From positions 1 to 32,315 of the forward strand of contig JAAANX010000184.1 in NCBI GenBank assembly GCA_009909085.1: a DNA stretch of 32,315 nucleotides, given 5' to 3'. Shown in pieces: positions 24,884-32,061 of the stretch. The number at the start of each line of letters is the position of its first letter. Position 1 is the stretch's first letter. This DNA is from Cyanobacteria bacterium GSL.Bin1. GTDB lineage: Bacteria; Cyanobacteriota; Cyanobacteriia; Cyanobacteriales; Rubidibacteraceae. The position numbers were made by a program, and so were the translations under genes. Under the pieces are notes generated by a model. It saw only the letters and a list, made by a program, of their open reading frames with translations. It ran no database searches and was not told where the DNA came from.

Positions 24884-25576
24884 ATGGAACTGTTCAGCAT
24901 CGGTCACTCTAATCATGAGATAGATGTGTTTATCTGTCTTCTAAAGCAGCATGGGATAACTGCTATTGCTGATGTCCGCTCCAACCCGTATAGTCGCTTT
25001 TTGAAACAGTTCAACAGAGAAAATTTACAACAAATCCTTGCTCAAGAGGGGATACACTATGTGTTTCTTGGAAAGGAACTAGGTGCAAGACCTAATAATC
25101 CAGAATGCTATGTTGATGGGAAAGCAGTCTATGAAAAAATTGCTAGAACTGAGGGGTTTTATAAAGGAATTCAAAGACTTTTGAAGGGTTTAGAGAAATA
25201 TAGGATTTCTCTCATGTGTGCAGAAAAGGACCCTATAACTTGTCATAGGGCTATATTGGTCTGTCAACACTTACGTTGTTTTGACATATCTATTAACCAC
25301 ATTCTGAAAAATGGTGATTTACAGGATCATAAATCTTTAGAAGAAAAACTTCTTTTTAAGCATGGTTTCAAACAGTTTTCAGAAGCTCCTCAAGTTCAGC
25401 TTTCATTATTTCCTCAAAACACTTTACTATCTAGAGAAGAATGTTTGAAGGAAGCATATAAACTTCAAGGCGATGAAATTGCTTATGTAGAGAAAGAGAC
25501 TAATAAGGATGATGACAAATCAAGTCAAGTTATTTACAATCGGTTTCACAAAGAAAAGCGCACAAAAGTTCTTTGA
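24884..25576 (+). CDS. DUF488 family protein, first of two
   Basis: 230 residues. Typical DUF488 features are the opening ELFSIGHSNHEIDVFICLL, the strand and loop IADVRSNPYSRFLKQFNREN, FLGKELGARPNNP near 62-74, and the terminal signature LMCAEKDPITCHRAILV (about 110-126), with the Cys-Ala-Glu and Cys-His-Arg residues conserved in the family. DUF488 proteins often sit in defence or DNA-modification islands and have no proven reaction; the conserved Cys/His/Arg set suggests an enzyme or metal site (inference). The C-terminal about 70 residues are extra (SLFPQNTLLSREECLK). It has its own -10 box and ribosome-binding site. The gene overlaps the next DUF488 gene by 68 bp. Confidence 0.85.
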   Translation: MELFSIGHSNHEIDVFICLLKQHGITAIADVRSNPYSRFLKQFNRENLQQILAQEGIHYVFLGKELGARPNNPECYVDGKAVYEKIARTEGFYKGIQRLLKGLEKYRISLMCAEKDPITCHRAILVCQHLRCFDISINHILKNGDLQDHKSLEEKLLFKHGFKQFSEAPQVQLSLFPQNTLLSREECLKEAYKLQGDEIAYVEKETNKDDDKSSQVIYNRFHKEKRTKVL

Positions 25577-25958
25577 AACTCTTAAGGAATCAGGTGTTAA
25601 ACGAGTTATTGATACTCGTTTAAATAATGTTTCTCAGTTAGCAGGATTTACCAAAAAAAAAGATTTAGAGTATTTCCTTAAAACTATTAATAATGTCGAT
25701 TATGTTCATATTTTAGATCTAGCACCAACTAAAGATATTCTTGACGAGTATAAGAAACAGAAGGTGGACTGGTCAGTGTACGAACAAAAGTTTTTAAAGT
25801 TGATAGCTGAGCGTCAAATTGAAAAGAAACTTTCTCCTGATTTGACTGATGGTGCTTGTTTACTTTGCAGTGAAGCAAAGCCTCATTACTGTCATCGTCG
25901 ATTAGTTGCGGAATACTTAAGCGATAAATGGGGAAATGTCAGCATATGTCATCTTTGA
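25509..25958 (+). CDS. DUF488 family protein, second of two
   Basis: 149 residues from ATG-ATG at 25509, directly preceded by AAGG. It starts as the family does (VKLFTIGFTKKSAQKFFETL), has VKRVIDTRLNNVSQLAGF (the counterpart of IADVRSNPYSR in the first gene) and ends with LLCSEAKPHYCHRRLVAEYL, again the Cys-Ser-Glu and Cys-His-Arg signature. It is clearly a distant paralogue of the preceding gene rather than a recent copy. It overlaps the first DUF488 gene by 68 bp and the third gene by about 13 bp, so all three are probably translated together. Two different DUF488 subunits in one operon suggest a hetero-complex (inference). Confidence 0.85.
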   Translation: MMTNQVKLFTIGFTKKSAQKFFETLKESGVKRVIDTRLNNVSQLAGFTKKKDLEYFLKTINNVDYVHILDLAPTKDILDEYKKQKVDWSVYEQKFLKLIAERQIEKKLSPDLTDGACLLCSEAKPHYCHRRLVAEYLSDKWGNVSICHL

Positions 25959-26611
25959 AAAGGATAGTTTGCCTAGCTAACTCTTGGAAGTTAGAGGAAC
26001 GTTGCATAGCTGGGATTGATATTAACTCTGGGAGATGGGTTCGCCCTGTGTGTGATAGTTTATATCCTCAAGATGGTCGAGTTCCAAAATTCGTGCGAAC
26101 TGTTGAAAGTAGAGAGCCAGAACTGCTCGATATTCTGCAAATTCCACTTGCTGAAACTGGATGTGATTTTAGCTTTGAATGTGAAAATCTATCAGTTATG
26201 TCTGGTAAATGGAAGATTGAAGGGAAATTACAGCCTGATCAACTCATTGCTTATTGTAGAGACTTTCCACATATACTTCATAATTCCTCAAAATATGTTA
26301 ACCCCTCATACTTAAAAACCTTACCTTTTCATCAACGTCGTACTTTGCAATTAGTTCAAACAAGTAGTCTTTCTGTGACACAGAAAAATTCGGGGTGGAG
26401 GGGGTCTTTTAAAACTACTACAGGGCAAGTTTTGAGAGATGCAAAGATTACTGATCCTGTTTTTACCCAAAAGCTAGAAGCAGGGTATGAGCCGACAGGA
26501 AACTATATGGTGACGGTAAGCTTAGGTATGCCTTGGGCACCCAGCAATAATTGGGAAGGTGAAGCCCCATGTTGGAAGTTGATAGCAGGTGTGATTGAAA
26601 TGCAAGAATAG
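25946..26611 (+). CDS. dual OB-like domain protein of the DUF488 operon
   Basis: 221 residues from the ATG at 25946 (MSSLKRIVCLANSWKLEERC), with GGGGA about ten bases upstream; an in-frame ATG at 25928 is an alternative. The early motif CIAGIDINSGRWVRPVCD, with its basic-aromatic GRWVRP core, and a second half with LRDAKITDPVF, NYMVTVSLGMPW and CWKLIAGVIE, match what I recall of the dual OB (DuOB) domain, often seen beside DUF488 and nuclease or defence genes. OB folds usually bind nucleic acids or oligonucleotides, so this may be the recognition subunit of the DUF488 proteins. No catalytic motif is evident. It overlaps the second DUF488 gene, completing a three-gene operon. The domain call rests on memory of the motif. 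Confidence 0.65.
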   Translation: MSSLKRIVCLANSWKLEERCIAGIDINSGRWVRPVCDSLYPQDGRVPKFVRTVESREPELLDILQIPLAETGCDFSFECENLSVMSGKWKIEGKLQPDQLIAYCRDFPHILHNSSKYVNPSYLKTLPFHQRRTLQLVQTSSLSVTQKNSGWRGSFKTTTGQVLRDAKITDPVFTQKLEAGYEPTGNYMVTVSLGMPWAPSNNWEGEAPCWKLIAGVIEMQE

Positions 26612-26706
26612 TAAGATATCTAACACATCCTTGCACGAAAAATGGCAGAGAAGCAGCGATCGCGCTTCCCTAATTGTTGAGTCATTCAAGATCAGAAATA
26701 TCATCC

Positions 26707-27066
26707 TTATAGCCATCTACCGAAAAACTCCACATTACTGATCATCTCTTCAGCAGATTTGATTGAAGCCAATCTTGATAACCCTCTCATCTGGTCGCCT
26801 ATAGAGGGTTCTTGCTTGCCAAAAATAATTCCAGCGTGAGACTTTCCACTTCGTAACCAGTTGGAATGAATCCGATAAAAATCTCTGACATTAAACGTAT
26901 AAATAACCCGTTGATGTTCCAACGCCCACACTAATTGTTGCTCATCTGATTGCGCCAGCATACCCACTTCAGAAGCCGAAAGCAAATCTGCACCACGATT
27001 CCTGAGTGCTTGCAAAATGCGCTTACTGGTAGCATCTTCATCCAAATAGAAACGAATAGCAGACAC
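26707..27066 (-). CDS. DUF5615 (PIN-like) toxin of a DUF433 pair
   Basis: 119 residues starting at GTG 27066. It begins IRFYLDEDATSKRILQALRN, with the conserved L-D-E-D motif, followed by GADLLSASEVGMLAQSDEQQ and VIYTFNVRDFYRIH, which are typical of the DUF5615/Mut7-C-like PIN branch, predicted RNases. The acidic residues of LDED, SDEQQ and VRDF form the likely metal site. The GTG shares its G with the TAG stop of the DUF433 gene (TAGTG), so translation is coupled. It lies inside the segment bounded by the direct repeats, and is intact, unlike the toxins further right. Confidence 0.85.
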   Translation of the reverse strand: MSAIRFYLDEDATSKRILQALRNRGADLLSASEVGMLAQSDEQQLVWALEHQRVIYTFNVRDFYRIHSNWLRSGKSHAGIIFGKQEPSIGDQMRGLSRLASIKSAEEMISNVEFFGRWL

Positions 27067-27347
27067 TAGGATAATCGAGAGGCTAATCTTTCGTACTCGG
27101 TTGCCTCTGTATCTAAATCTTGGTCTATGATTTGCTGATTGGCATAATAGTAAGCTAGTGCTGCGTGGACTTGAGCTAGGTTTAAATAAGGCTTATCTGC
27201 CACAATTTCATCAGCACTATTACCTTGCTTATAGAGGGTAACAATGCGCCGAACAGAGGTTCCAGTCCCCGCAATAATTGGGCGACCGCTTTGAATATTA
27301 GGGGAGGTAGTAATTAAGCTACCAATATTAACCAGAGCTTGAGACAT
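27066..27347 (-). CDS. DUF433 antitoxin
   Basis: 93 residues. The family core ITTSPNIQSGRPIIAGTGTS (about 12-31), VRRIVTLYKQGNSADEIVAD and YLNLAQVHAALAYYYANQQ is complete. DUF433 proteins have a small winged-helix-like fold and are paired with DUF5615 PIN-like toxins, as here, where the toxin start overlaps this stop by one base. It should bind the toxin and probably represses its own promoter upstream of 27347. The 3' half of the inter-repeat cassette is formed by this pair, convergent to the DUF488 operon. Confidence 0.88.
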   Translation of the reverse strand: MSQALVNIGSLITTSPNIQSGRPIIAGTGTSVRRIVTLYKQGNSADEIVADKPYLNLAQVHAALAYYYANQQIIDQDLDTEATEYERLASRLS

Positions 27348-27434
27348 ATCTGAATACTTTTAAGTTAAGGCTTTGTTCCAATCGTAAAGCCAGTCCAGTG
27401 AAGTTAAACAACTTAACTATTATCCTCATAATAC

Positions 27435-27668
27435 TTATTCTTTTAGCGCGATCTCAGAGCAGAGTTGTCGCGGTTGAGCATTGAGAATATTGTATAAAAT
27501 CACATGACTCAAGTTGGATACACCCACCTCGTAGATTTCAGGATAGGTCAACACCCAGCGCACCGTTGCGCTATCCCAAGGTTTGTGTTTTGTGCCTTGT
27601 TCATTCCCTAAATAGCGGGCGGGTCGATTAATCTCTGGGGTGATCAGTTGCTCAACTGCTGCTATCAT
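27435..27668 (-). pseudogene. truncated copy of the radical SAM gene, 5' fragment
   Basis: From the ATG at 27668 the frame encodes MIAAVEQLITPEINRPARYL and continues almost identically to the first about 70 residues of the radical SAM protein at 22132-24720, ending with a short unrelated tail (CSEIALKE) and a stop. It keeps only the start of the B12-binding-like part, without the cluster motif, so it cannot be functional. Several differences change residues (EVGASNLGH to EVGVSNLSH, MTAAV to MIAAV), consistent with lost selection. The upstream 43 bp are also copied, so it may still be transcribed. Confidence 0.85.
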
Positions 27669-27711
27669 CGGTTCCCTTTTCTTCTTTTGACTCACTATTT
27701 CTCATGGTAGT
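27445..27711. repeat. direct repeat, outer copy
   Basis: Second copy of the 24502-24763 segment, same orientation, differing by about ten substitutions and a 5-nt insertion. The two copies enclose 24764-27444, which carries the DUF488 operon and the DUF433/DUF5615 pair. Confidence 0.9.
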
Positions 27712-27921
27712 CTAGCAGTTGAGGGCTGACCTAGATATTGAGAAGGAAAGATATCTCTGTGTGAAACGATTCATTTGTTTTTGTGAAACAACAAGAAAAA
27801 CTCTTTCAATCATGCTTACTAGCACTTGACCAAGGAAATGAGGGCGGAAAGAATCTCCGAAATAATTGTCATTTCAATAGATTAGAAAATAATTATCTCT
27901 CAGAGCCAGTGTAGGGAAGTA
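27712..27921. other. intergenic stretch between the repeat and the AIPR gene
   Basis: 210 bp of AT-rich DNA with no credible gene, and no clear hairpin or T-tract to end the AIPR transcript. Confidence 0.35.
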
Positions 27922-29622
27922 CTAGGAATTTTGATTATTTAACCTGTTCCATAACTGAGTAAATGATTCAGTACGTTGACGCGCAATAAGTTTTTTGTGC
28001 GAGGCAATCACTTTCTTAGCAAGAGTATTAAGCGTTTTAGGAGCTTTAAATGTTGCTTTAAAGTCAAATTTTTCTCCACCTTCTTCCTGAAATTCTGCAT
28101 TAAGATCAATAATCAAATCTCCGAGAATCGTATGAATACATTCCCAAAGATTATATTTTTGAGTAGGATTTTGATAGAAATCTTCAGGTTTATTACAGAA
28201 AGCTTTTCCCACTTCATCGGTTGATAATACCTCGGAGAGTAAATAAAGAAGAAAGAATTTGGTGATCTGATAACCACTAAATAAGGCTGGCTCAATTTTC
28301 TTTAAATCTTTTTCTATTTCTTCATATAAATCAAATAGAACTACAATTCTTCCTCCAGTTACCTCTGGTCGAGCAAATATTTCTTGATGTGAATCATCAA
28401 AAATTTTGCTATATCTTTGAACAGATGAAGGTCGCTTTAGATCAAATGCTAGTAGAATTTGACCTGCAACAGTATTTTCGATTACTTTACGTTTTTCAGG
28501 ACTATCTCCACGTTTGATTTCATAGAAGTATTCAGGATAATTTTGATTGATTTCATTTTGCAGTCTAACTTGAGTTTGTGTATTTGATCTAAAATCTCGT
28601 GCTTTTATACCATTTTGGTTATTACTATTATATGTAATTCTTGATATCAATTTCGATTTAGTAGAACTTACTTGAATAATCCGAGTTAATATTCTCAGAT
28701 CCTTTGAAACTTGCTGTCTATTCTGATAGAGGCTCGATACAGTCTGGCAGCCATTAACTACTGAGTATCCCTGCACCTTAACCTTTCCTTCCTGAGATGT
28801 ATCTAGCTTGTCACAAATAATAGTTATCCCGTTATGATAAAGCAGAAAATTACTATGCTCTAAAGGTTGAGATATGCTTTTAGAAATATCTTTATTAACC
28901 TTAGTCTTTCCCAGTCCCTTTCTTAAATTCAAATCAAAAATTTGCTGATTTTCAATCCCCTCCATTTTAACTAAATCAATAGCAGAAACAGGTGCAATTA
29001 CAACTTTTGCAGTATTTCCAACCGTGTATTCAGAATAATCCAAGCCAAAAATGTCAAAGGAAATTTCTGAAGTTGCTGGAATTGCCTTTTCACTTGGCAC
29101 ATACATTTTAGAAATTAGTAGTTTATCCCACACTTCTAACTTGATGTCTACTTCTGAAGCTGTTTTTAAGAAACTATCAGCATTTGAATCTTTCTTGGCA
29201 TTAGTCACAAAAATTCCACGAATTGAGTATTTTGCAGATATAAATAAATTTTTATTCTCTTTTAGTAAGTTTTTGAGTTGAGTATTGCCAGTTGATGAAA
29301 TCATTGACTCTATTCCCTCACCTGTCTGTAACTGTTGCAAGCTACCTACAAACTCTTTGAGTTGCGCATCTCCTAGCGTCTTTACAGAATTTTGAACAAT
29401 TTTTGATTGGAAAACATCTATGCACTCCTCATTTTCATTGACATATATACCATCGATGCCTTTATCTCCATGCCCATCGCAAACTATATTCTGAACCTCT
29501 AGAATATCCAGTCTATAAATATTAACTAAAAACCAAGTTAAGAACGAACTACCTTCTACCCGACCTGAGACTCTATAAGGTTGAATAATTTGAACAAGGT
29601 TTGTGTAATCTAAGTCAAGCAT
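27922..29622 (-). CDS. AIPR family protein (abortive infection/phage resistance) with nuclease-like N-terminus
   Basis: 566 residues. The AIPR domain spans about 215-500, with FDLNLRKGLGKTKVNKDI, FLLYHNGITIICDKLD, YSVVNGCQTVSSLYQN and RITYNSNNQNGIKARDF, all hallmark segments of PF10592. The N-terminal part (about 45-75) reads DGHGDKGIDGIYVNENEE then CIDVFQSKI; the D ... QxK spacing is a PD-(D/E)xK/Mrr-like nuclease motif variant (D of GIDG, Q-S-K). AIPR proteins are linked to phage-resistance plasmids and restriction-modification islands, and are thought to act in abortive infection. The gene is AT-rich compared with the core genes and lies among toxin-antitoxin modules, fitting an accessory defence island. 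The start ATG at 29622 has GAGG about twelve bases upstream. Confidence 0.85.
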   Translation of the reverse strand: MLDLDYTNLVQIIQPYRVSGRVEGSSFLTWFLVNIYRLDILEVQNIVCDGHGDKGIDGIYVNENEECIDVFQSKIVQNSVKTLGDAQLKEFVGSLQQLQTGEGIESMISSTGNTQLKNLLKENKNLFISAKYSIRGIFVTNAKKDSNADSFLKTASEVDIKLEVWDKLLISKMYVPSEKAIPATSEISFDIFGLDYSEYTVGNTAKVVIAPVSAIDLVKMEGIENQQIFDLNLRKGLGKTKVNKDISKSISQPLEHSNFLLYHNGITIICDKLDTSQEGKVKVQGYSVVNGCQTVSSLYQNRQQVSKDLRILTRIIQVSSTKSKLISRITYNSNNQNGIKARDFRSNTQTQVRLQNEINQNYPEYFYEIKRGDSPEKRKVIENTVAGQILLAFDLKRPSSVQRYSKIFDDSHQEIFARPEVTGGRIVVLFDLYEEIEKDLKKIEPALFSGYQITKFFLLYLLSEVLSTDEVGKAFCNKPEDFYQNPTQKYNLWECIHTILGDLIIDLNAEFQEEGGEKFDFKATFKAPKTLNTLAKKVIASHKKLIARQRTESFTQLWNRLNNQNS

Positions 29623-29726
29623 ATATTAATGATTCCTCACTCATAAACTGTATATCACTATATTAGACAAACAATAACCTTCAGTGTTGGTTGTAAGGTA
29701 GTAGAGATAACAAGTTTCATAAACTG

Positions 29727-29773
29727 GAAGGAAAGCAACGATCGCGCTTATATTTTTGGATACACTGAAAGGA
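29727..29773 (+). repeat. HIP1-containing intergenic repeat, copy upstream of the PIN pseudogene
   Basis: A 47-bp stretch of the pattern GGAAGGAAAGC-CGATCGCGC-TTATA-TTTTGGATACA resembles 31427-31473, which precedes the RelE-like pseudogene. Both end just upstream of a toxin-antitoxin operon on the same strand, so the element may carry a promoter. Confidence 0.5.
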
Positions 29774-29795
29774 AAATTACAATTGCTAATTTACT

Positions 29796-30282
29796 GTGAG
29801 TGAAAGTGTTTACATCGAAACCAGCATCTTGGGACATCTCACTGCGAGACCAACTGATAACCTAGTCCTTGCTGCTAACATGAAAGTGACTCAAGACTGG
29901 TGGAATGAATACCGTCACTCATTTACACTTTATGCTTCAGAAATCGTTGCCGATGAAGCAGCAAAGGGTGATGCAACGATTGCAGCTAAGCGGTTAGAAC
30001 TTCTACAACCCTTAATGTTTCTTCAACTGACACCAAGAGGCTTTTGAACTTTCCCAAGCATTTCTCAAGCAAAGTAATTTGCCTAAAAAAGCATTGATTG
30101 ATTCTCTCCATATCGCATTAGCAACCATTTATGGTTTAGACTATTTGTTAACTTGGAATTGTAAGCATATGGCAAATGCGCAACTACAACGTAAACTATC
30201 TGAGGTTAGTTTGGAATTGGGGTATGTTTTACCTGTTATTTGCACTCCTTATGAACTGATTGGATATAACTCGGAGTTTTAA
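29796..30282 (+). pseudogene. VapC-type PIN toxin gene, frameshifted
   Basis: From GTG 29796 the frame reads VYIETSILGHLTARPTDN and SEIVADEAAKGDATIAAKR, the first half of a PIN-domain toxin. It stops after LQLTPRGF at 30045-30047. The rest is in the next frame: from 30037 it reads EAFELSQAFL, KKALIDSLHIALATIYGLDY and LLTWNCKHMANAQLQ, the conserved second half (DSLHIALA; LLTWNCKH), ending at 30282. One extra A at about 30035-30036 (in CACCAAGAGG) explains the shift; removing it restores about 161 continuous codons. The product would be a predicted ribonuclease. Its partner is the small gene at 30286. Confidence 0.85.
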
Positions 30283-30285
30283 GCT

Positions 30286-30459
30286 ATGTATCGCAACGAA
30301 ATTCTTGAAGAAATTCATCAACACAGAAACGAATATGCTCAATCATTTCAATATGATTTAAGAGCAATCTTTAATGATTTAAAGAGAAAAGAGTTTGCTC
30401 ACAAAGACAAACTGATCAAACTTCGCATCAAGCGTCAAGCTACTGCAAAAAAAGATTAA
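30286..30459 (+). CDS. small candidate antitoxin downstream of the broken PIN gene
   Basis: 57 residues starting MYRNEILEEIHQHRNEYAQS and continuing with YDLRAIFNDLKRKEFAH, ending in a Lys/Arg-rich tail. It is a short charged helical protein, 3 bp downstream of the PIN stop on the same strand. I recall similar small proteins next to cyanobacterial PIN toxins in this toxin-first order; in this setting it is the likely antitoxin. The frame is intact although the toxin is not. No DNA-binding motif is obvious. Confidence 0.65.
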   Translation: MYRNEILEEIHQHRNEYAQSFQYDLRAIFNDLKRKEFAHKDKLIKLRIKRQATAKKD

Positions 30460-30470
30460 TCGAGAGAAAA

Positions 30471-30571
30471 TTCTTGAATTCTTAGAATAAGAAAGTGATG
30501 ATCGCGAGCTTTGGGGAGGAAAGCGCGATCGCGTTTTGGAATAAACGGAAAGGAAAGTTAAGGCGTGATCG
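30471..30571 (+). repeat. composite intergenic repeat, copy A
   Basis: Three blocks are shared with 31339-31445: a 28-bp block (30471-30498, two mismatches) ending AATAAGAAAGTGA, a HIP1 block (30516-30533, GAGGAAAGCGCGATCGCG), and GAAAGTTAAGGCGTGATCG (30553-30571). The last two are in the opposite order in copy B. The first block has the same sense as the end of the PIN pseudogene at 31358 (ILE..SE-stop), so it may be a leftover 3' end of such a gene. Confidence 0.7.
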
Positions 30572-30717
30572 GGTATTTGGGAGAGAAGCAGTGATCGCGG
30601 TGTTTTGAGAGAATCTATGCCATGCCACACTTTACCTATAATGGATAACTGGGCTGACAGGGTTCGTCAGCAACAAATTTAGGGTGTTACCTTTCTTAGT
30701 GAGTAATTCAAGTTATT

Positions 30718-30903
30718 ATGACAAGCGATACTAATCAAAATCAACGTCAAACTCAGCAGAAACAACCTACTGATCTCCCTTTTTGGCAACGAGCAACCCC
30801 CTCAGAACGAGCAAAAGAGTTTCAAGAGTGGGTGGAGCAACTGCCAAAAACCAACGTCAGTCTTCCCAATGAAGCCTTTGACCGTAGCCAGATTTACGAC
30901 TAA
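30718..30903 (+). CDS. small antitoxin of the second PIN module
   Basis: 61 residues starting MTSDTNQNQRQTQQKQPTDL. It is Gln-rich at the N-terminus and then has a conserved-looking segment LPFWQRATPSERAKEFQEWV and a C-terminal SLPNEAFDRSQIYD, which is the usual shape of cyanobacterial VapB-like antitoxins that use a short tail to bind the toxin. The TAA stop overlaps the ATG of the PIN gene by one base (TAATG), the standard coupled arrangement. I see no clear Shine-Dalgarno. The frame is intact although its toxin has a nonsense codon. Confidence 0.75.
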   Translation: MTSDTNQNQRQTQQKQPTDLPFWQRATPSERAKEFQEWVEQLPKTNVSLPNEAFDRSQIYD

Positions 30904-31358
30904 TGGCGAAGTATTTGCTAGACACAAATGTTGTTTTACGTTTTAGCAACCCATCCGATACTCAACATAACTTAGCCAGAGCAGCAGTTGCGACTCTACT
31001 GAAACAGTAAGATGAATGCTACCTAACAACCCAAGTATTGATTGAGTTTTGGGTTGTTGCAACCCGCCCAATCGAGGTTAATGGTTTAGGCTGGTCAATT
31101 GAAGAAACTCGTAATCTGATTGATCAGTTGGGTCAGCGTTTCCCCATTGCAGAAGAAACTGTGCAACTATTGCCAACATGGTTAAATTTGGTAACTGACC
31201 ATCAGATTAGGGGGAAGCGAACTCATGATGCTCGTCTGGTTGCAATTATACTAACCTGCGATTTTGATTGCATCTTAACCCTTAATCCCAATGATTTCTC
31301 AGGAATCCCCGACATTACAGTTGTACATCCACAGCAAATTCTTGAATCCTCAGAATAA
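30903..31358 (+). pseudogene. PIN-domain (VapC-type) toxin gene with a nonsense codon
   Basis: Starts at ATG 30903 with MAKYLLDTNVVLRFSNPSDT, the standard PIN opening with the catalytic Asp in LLDTN, and meets an in-frame TAA at 31008-31010 after TLLKQ. The same frame continues immediately with DECYLTTQVLIEFWVVATRP, then GKRTHDARLVAIILTCDFDC and ILTLNPNDFSGIP, covering the remaining conserved acidic residues, and ends at 31358. Only one base would need to change (for example TAA from CAA, GAA or AAA) to give about 151 residues. Programmed readthrough is unlikely, so this is a recent pseudogene or a sequencing error. Confidence 0.88.
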
Positions 31359-31445
31359 GAAAGTGAAACTCCCGAGTTGAAATAAGGTGACAAGAAAGTT
31401 AAGGCGTGATCGCAAGTTTTGGCGAGGGAGGAAAGCGCGATCGCG
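31339..31445 (+). repeat. composite intergenic repeat, copy B
   Basis: Shares the three blocks of 30471-30571: 31339-31366, 31394-31412 and the HIP1 block at 31428-31445. The first block forms the last codons and the stop of the PIN pseudogene. Copy B runs on at 31427-31473 into the block shared with 29727-29773, which leads into the RelE-like gene. Confidence 0.7.
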
Positions 31446-31473
31446 CCCTTATAAGTTTTGATACATTCAAAGA
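31427..31473 (+). repeat. HIP1-containing intergenic repeat upstream of the RelE pseudogene
   Basis: Second copy of the 29727-29773 element: GGGAGGAAAGCGCGATCGCG followed by CCTTATAAGTTTTGATACATTC. It ends directly at the RelE-like ATG, so it includes the likely promoter of this operon. Confidence 0.5.
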
Positions 31474-31764
31474 ATGTTAGAAGTCTGTCAGACGGAACAA
31501 TATGCTCGATGGTTTAACCGTTTGCGCGATTAGCAGGCACAAGCACGCATCAATATTCGGATTCGTCGCCTATCAATGGGAAATCTTGGAGATGTGAAAC
31601 CTGTTGGAGAATGAGTTTCAGAACTGCGTATTAATTATGGACCAGGTTATCGAGTGTATTTTGTGCAACGTGGGAATACAGTAGTTGTTCTGCTTGCAGG
31701 TGGAACTAAACGTACACAAGCTAAGGATATTAAGATAGCAATCAAACTAGCAAGAAACCTATAG
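31474..31764 (+). pseudogene. RelE/HigB-type toxin gene with two nonsense codons
   Basis: A 97-codon frame from ATG 31474: MLEVCQTEQYARWFNRLRD, stop TAG (31531-31533), QAQARINIRIRRLSMGNLGD then VKPVGE, stop TGA (31612-31614), VSELRINYGPGYRVYFVQRG, VVVLLAGGTKRTQAKDIKIA and a final TAG. This is the complete pattern of a RelE-superfamily addiction-module toxin (LRINYGPGYRVYF and LLAGGTKRTQ), a ribosome-dependent mRNA interferase in active members. Two separate stops make sequencing error less likely than real decay. The antidote gene follows after nine bases and is intact. Confidence 0.9.
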
Positions 31765-31773
31765 GAGAGAACG

Positions 31774-32061
31774 ATGACCAAAACTCAAACTTTCCCTTGG
31801 GATGCAGCAGAGTACCTAGAAACCAGAGAAGATATGGCTGCATACCTTGAAGCTGCTCTCGAAGAGGGTGACTCCGCTTTAGTTATTGCTGCTTTAAAGG
31901 ATATTGCTCGTTCTCAAGGAATAACCCATCTGACTAAGGAAACAGGTCTTGATTATGAAAGCCTTCATCAAGCCTTATCCAGTGAAGAGAATCCAGAATT
32001 TGGTACTGTTCTGAAAGTGATACAAGCACTTGGACTAAAGTTACAAGCGACCCCGATGTAA
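31774..32061 (+). CDS. HigA-type addiction module antidote
   Basis: 95 residues. It starts TKTQTFPWDAAEYLETREDM, then AAYLEAALEEGDSALVIAAL, KDIARSQGITHLTKETGLD, and a helix-turn-helix-like YESLHQALSSEENPEFGTVL with LKVIQALGLKLQA at the end. This is the standard layout of the addiction-module antidote family paired with RelE-like toxins in toxin-first operons. A ribosome-binding GGAGAG lies five bases before the ATG. It should bind DNA and repress its operon; with the toxin broken it is either an orphan or an antidote for a related toxin elsewhere. Confidence 0.88.
   Translation: MTKTQTFPWDAAEYLETREDMAAYLEAALEEGDSALVIAALKDIARSQGITHLTKETGLDYESLHQALSSEENPEFGTVLKVIQALGLKLQATPM

Noticed and set aside
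27435-27668. Short independent gene of 78 codons
   Set aside because: The sequence is an almost exact copy of the 5' end of the radical SAM gene and lacks all catalytic parts, so I call it a pseudogene fragment.
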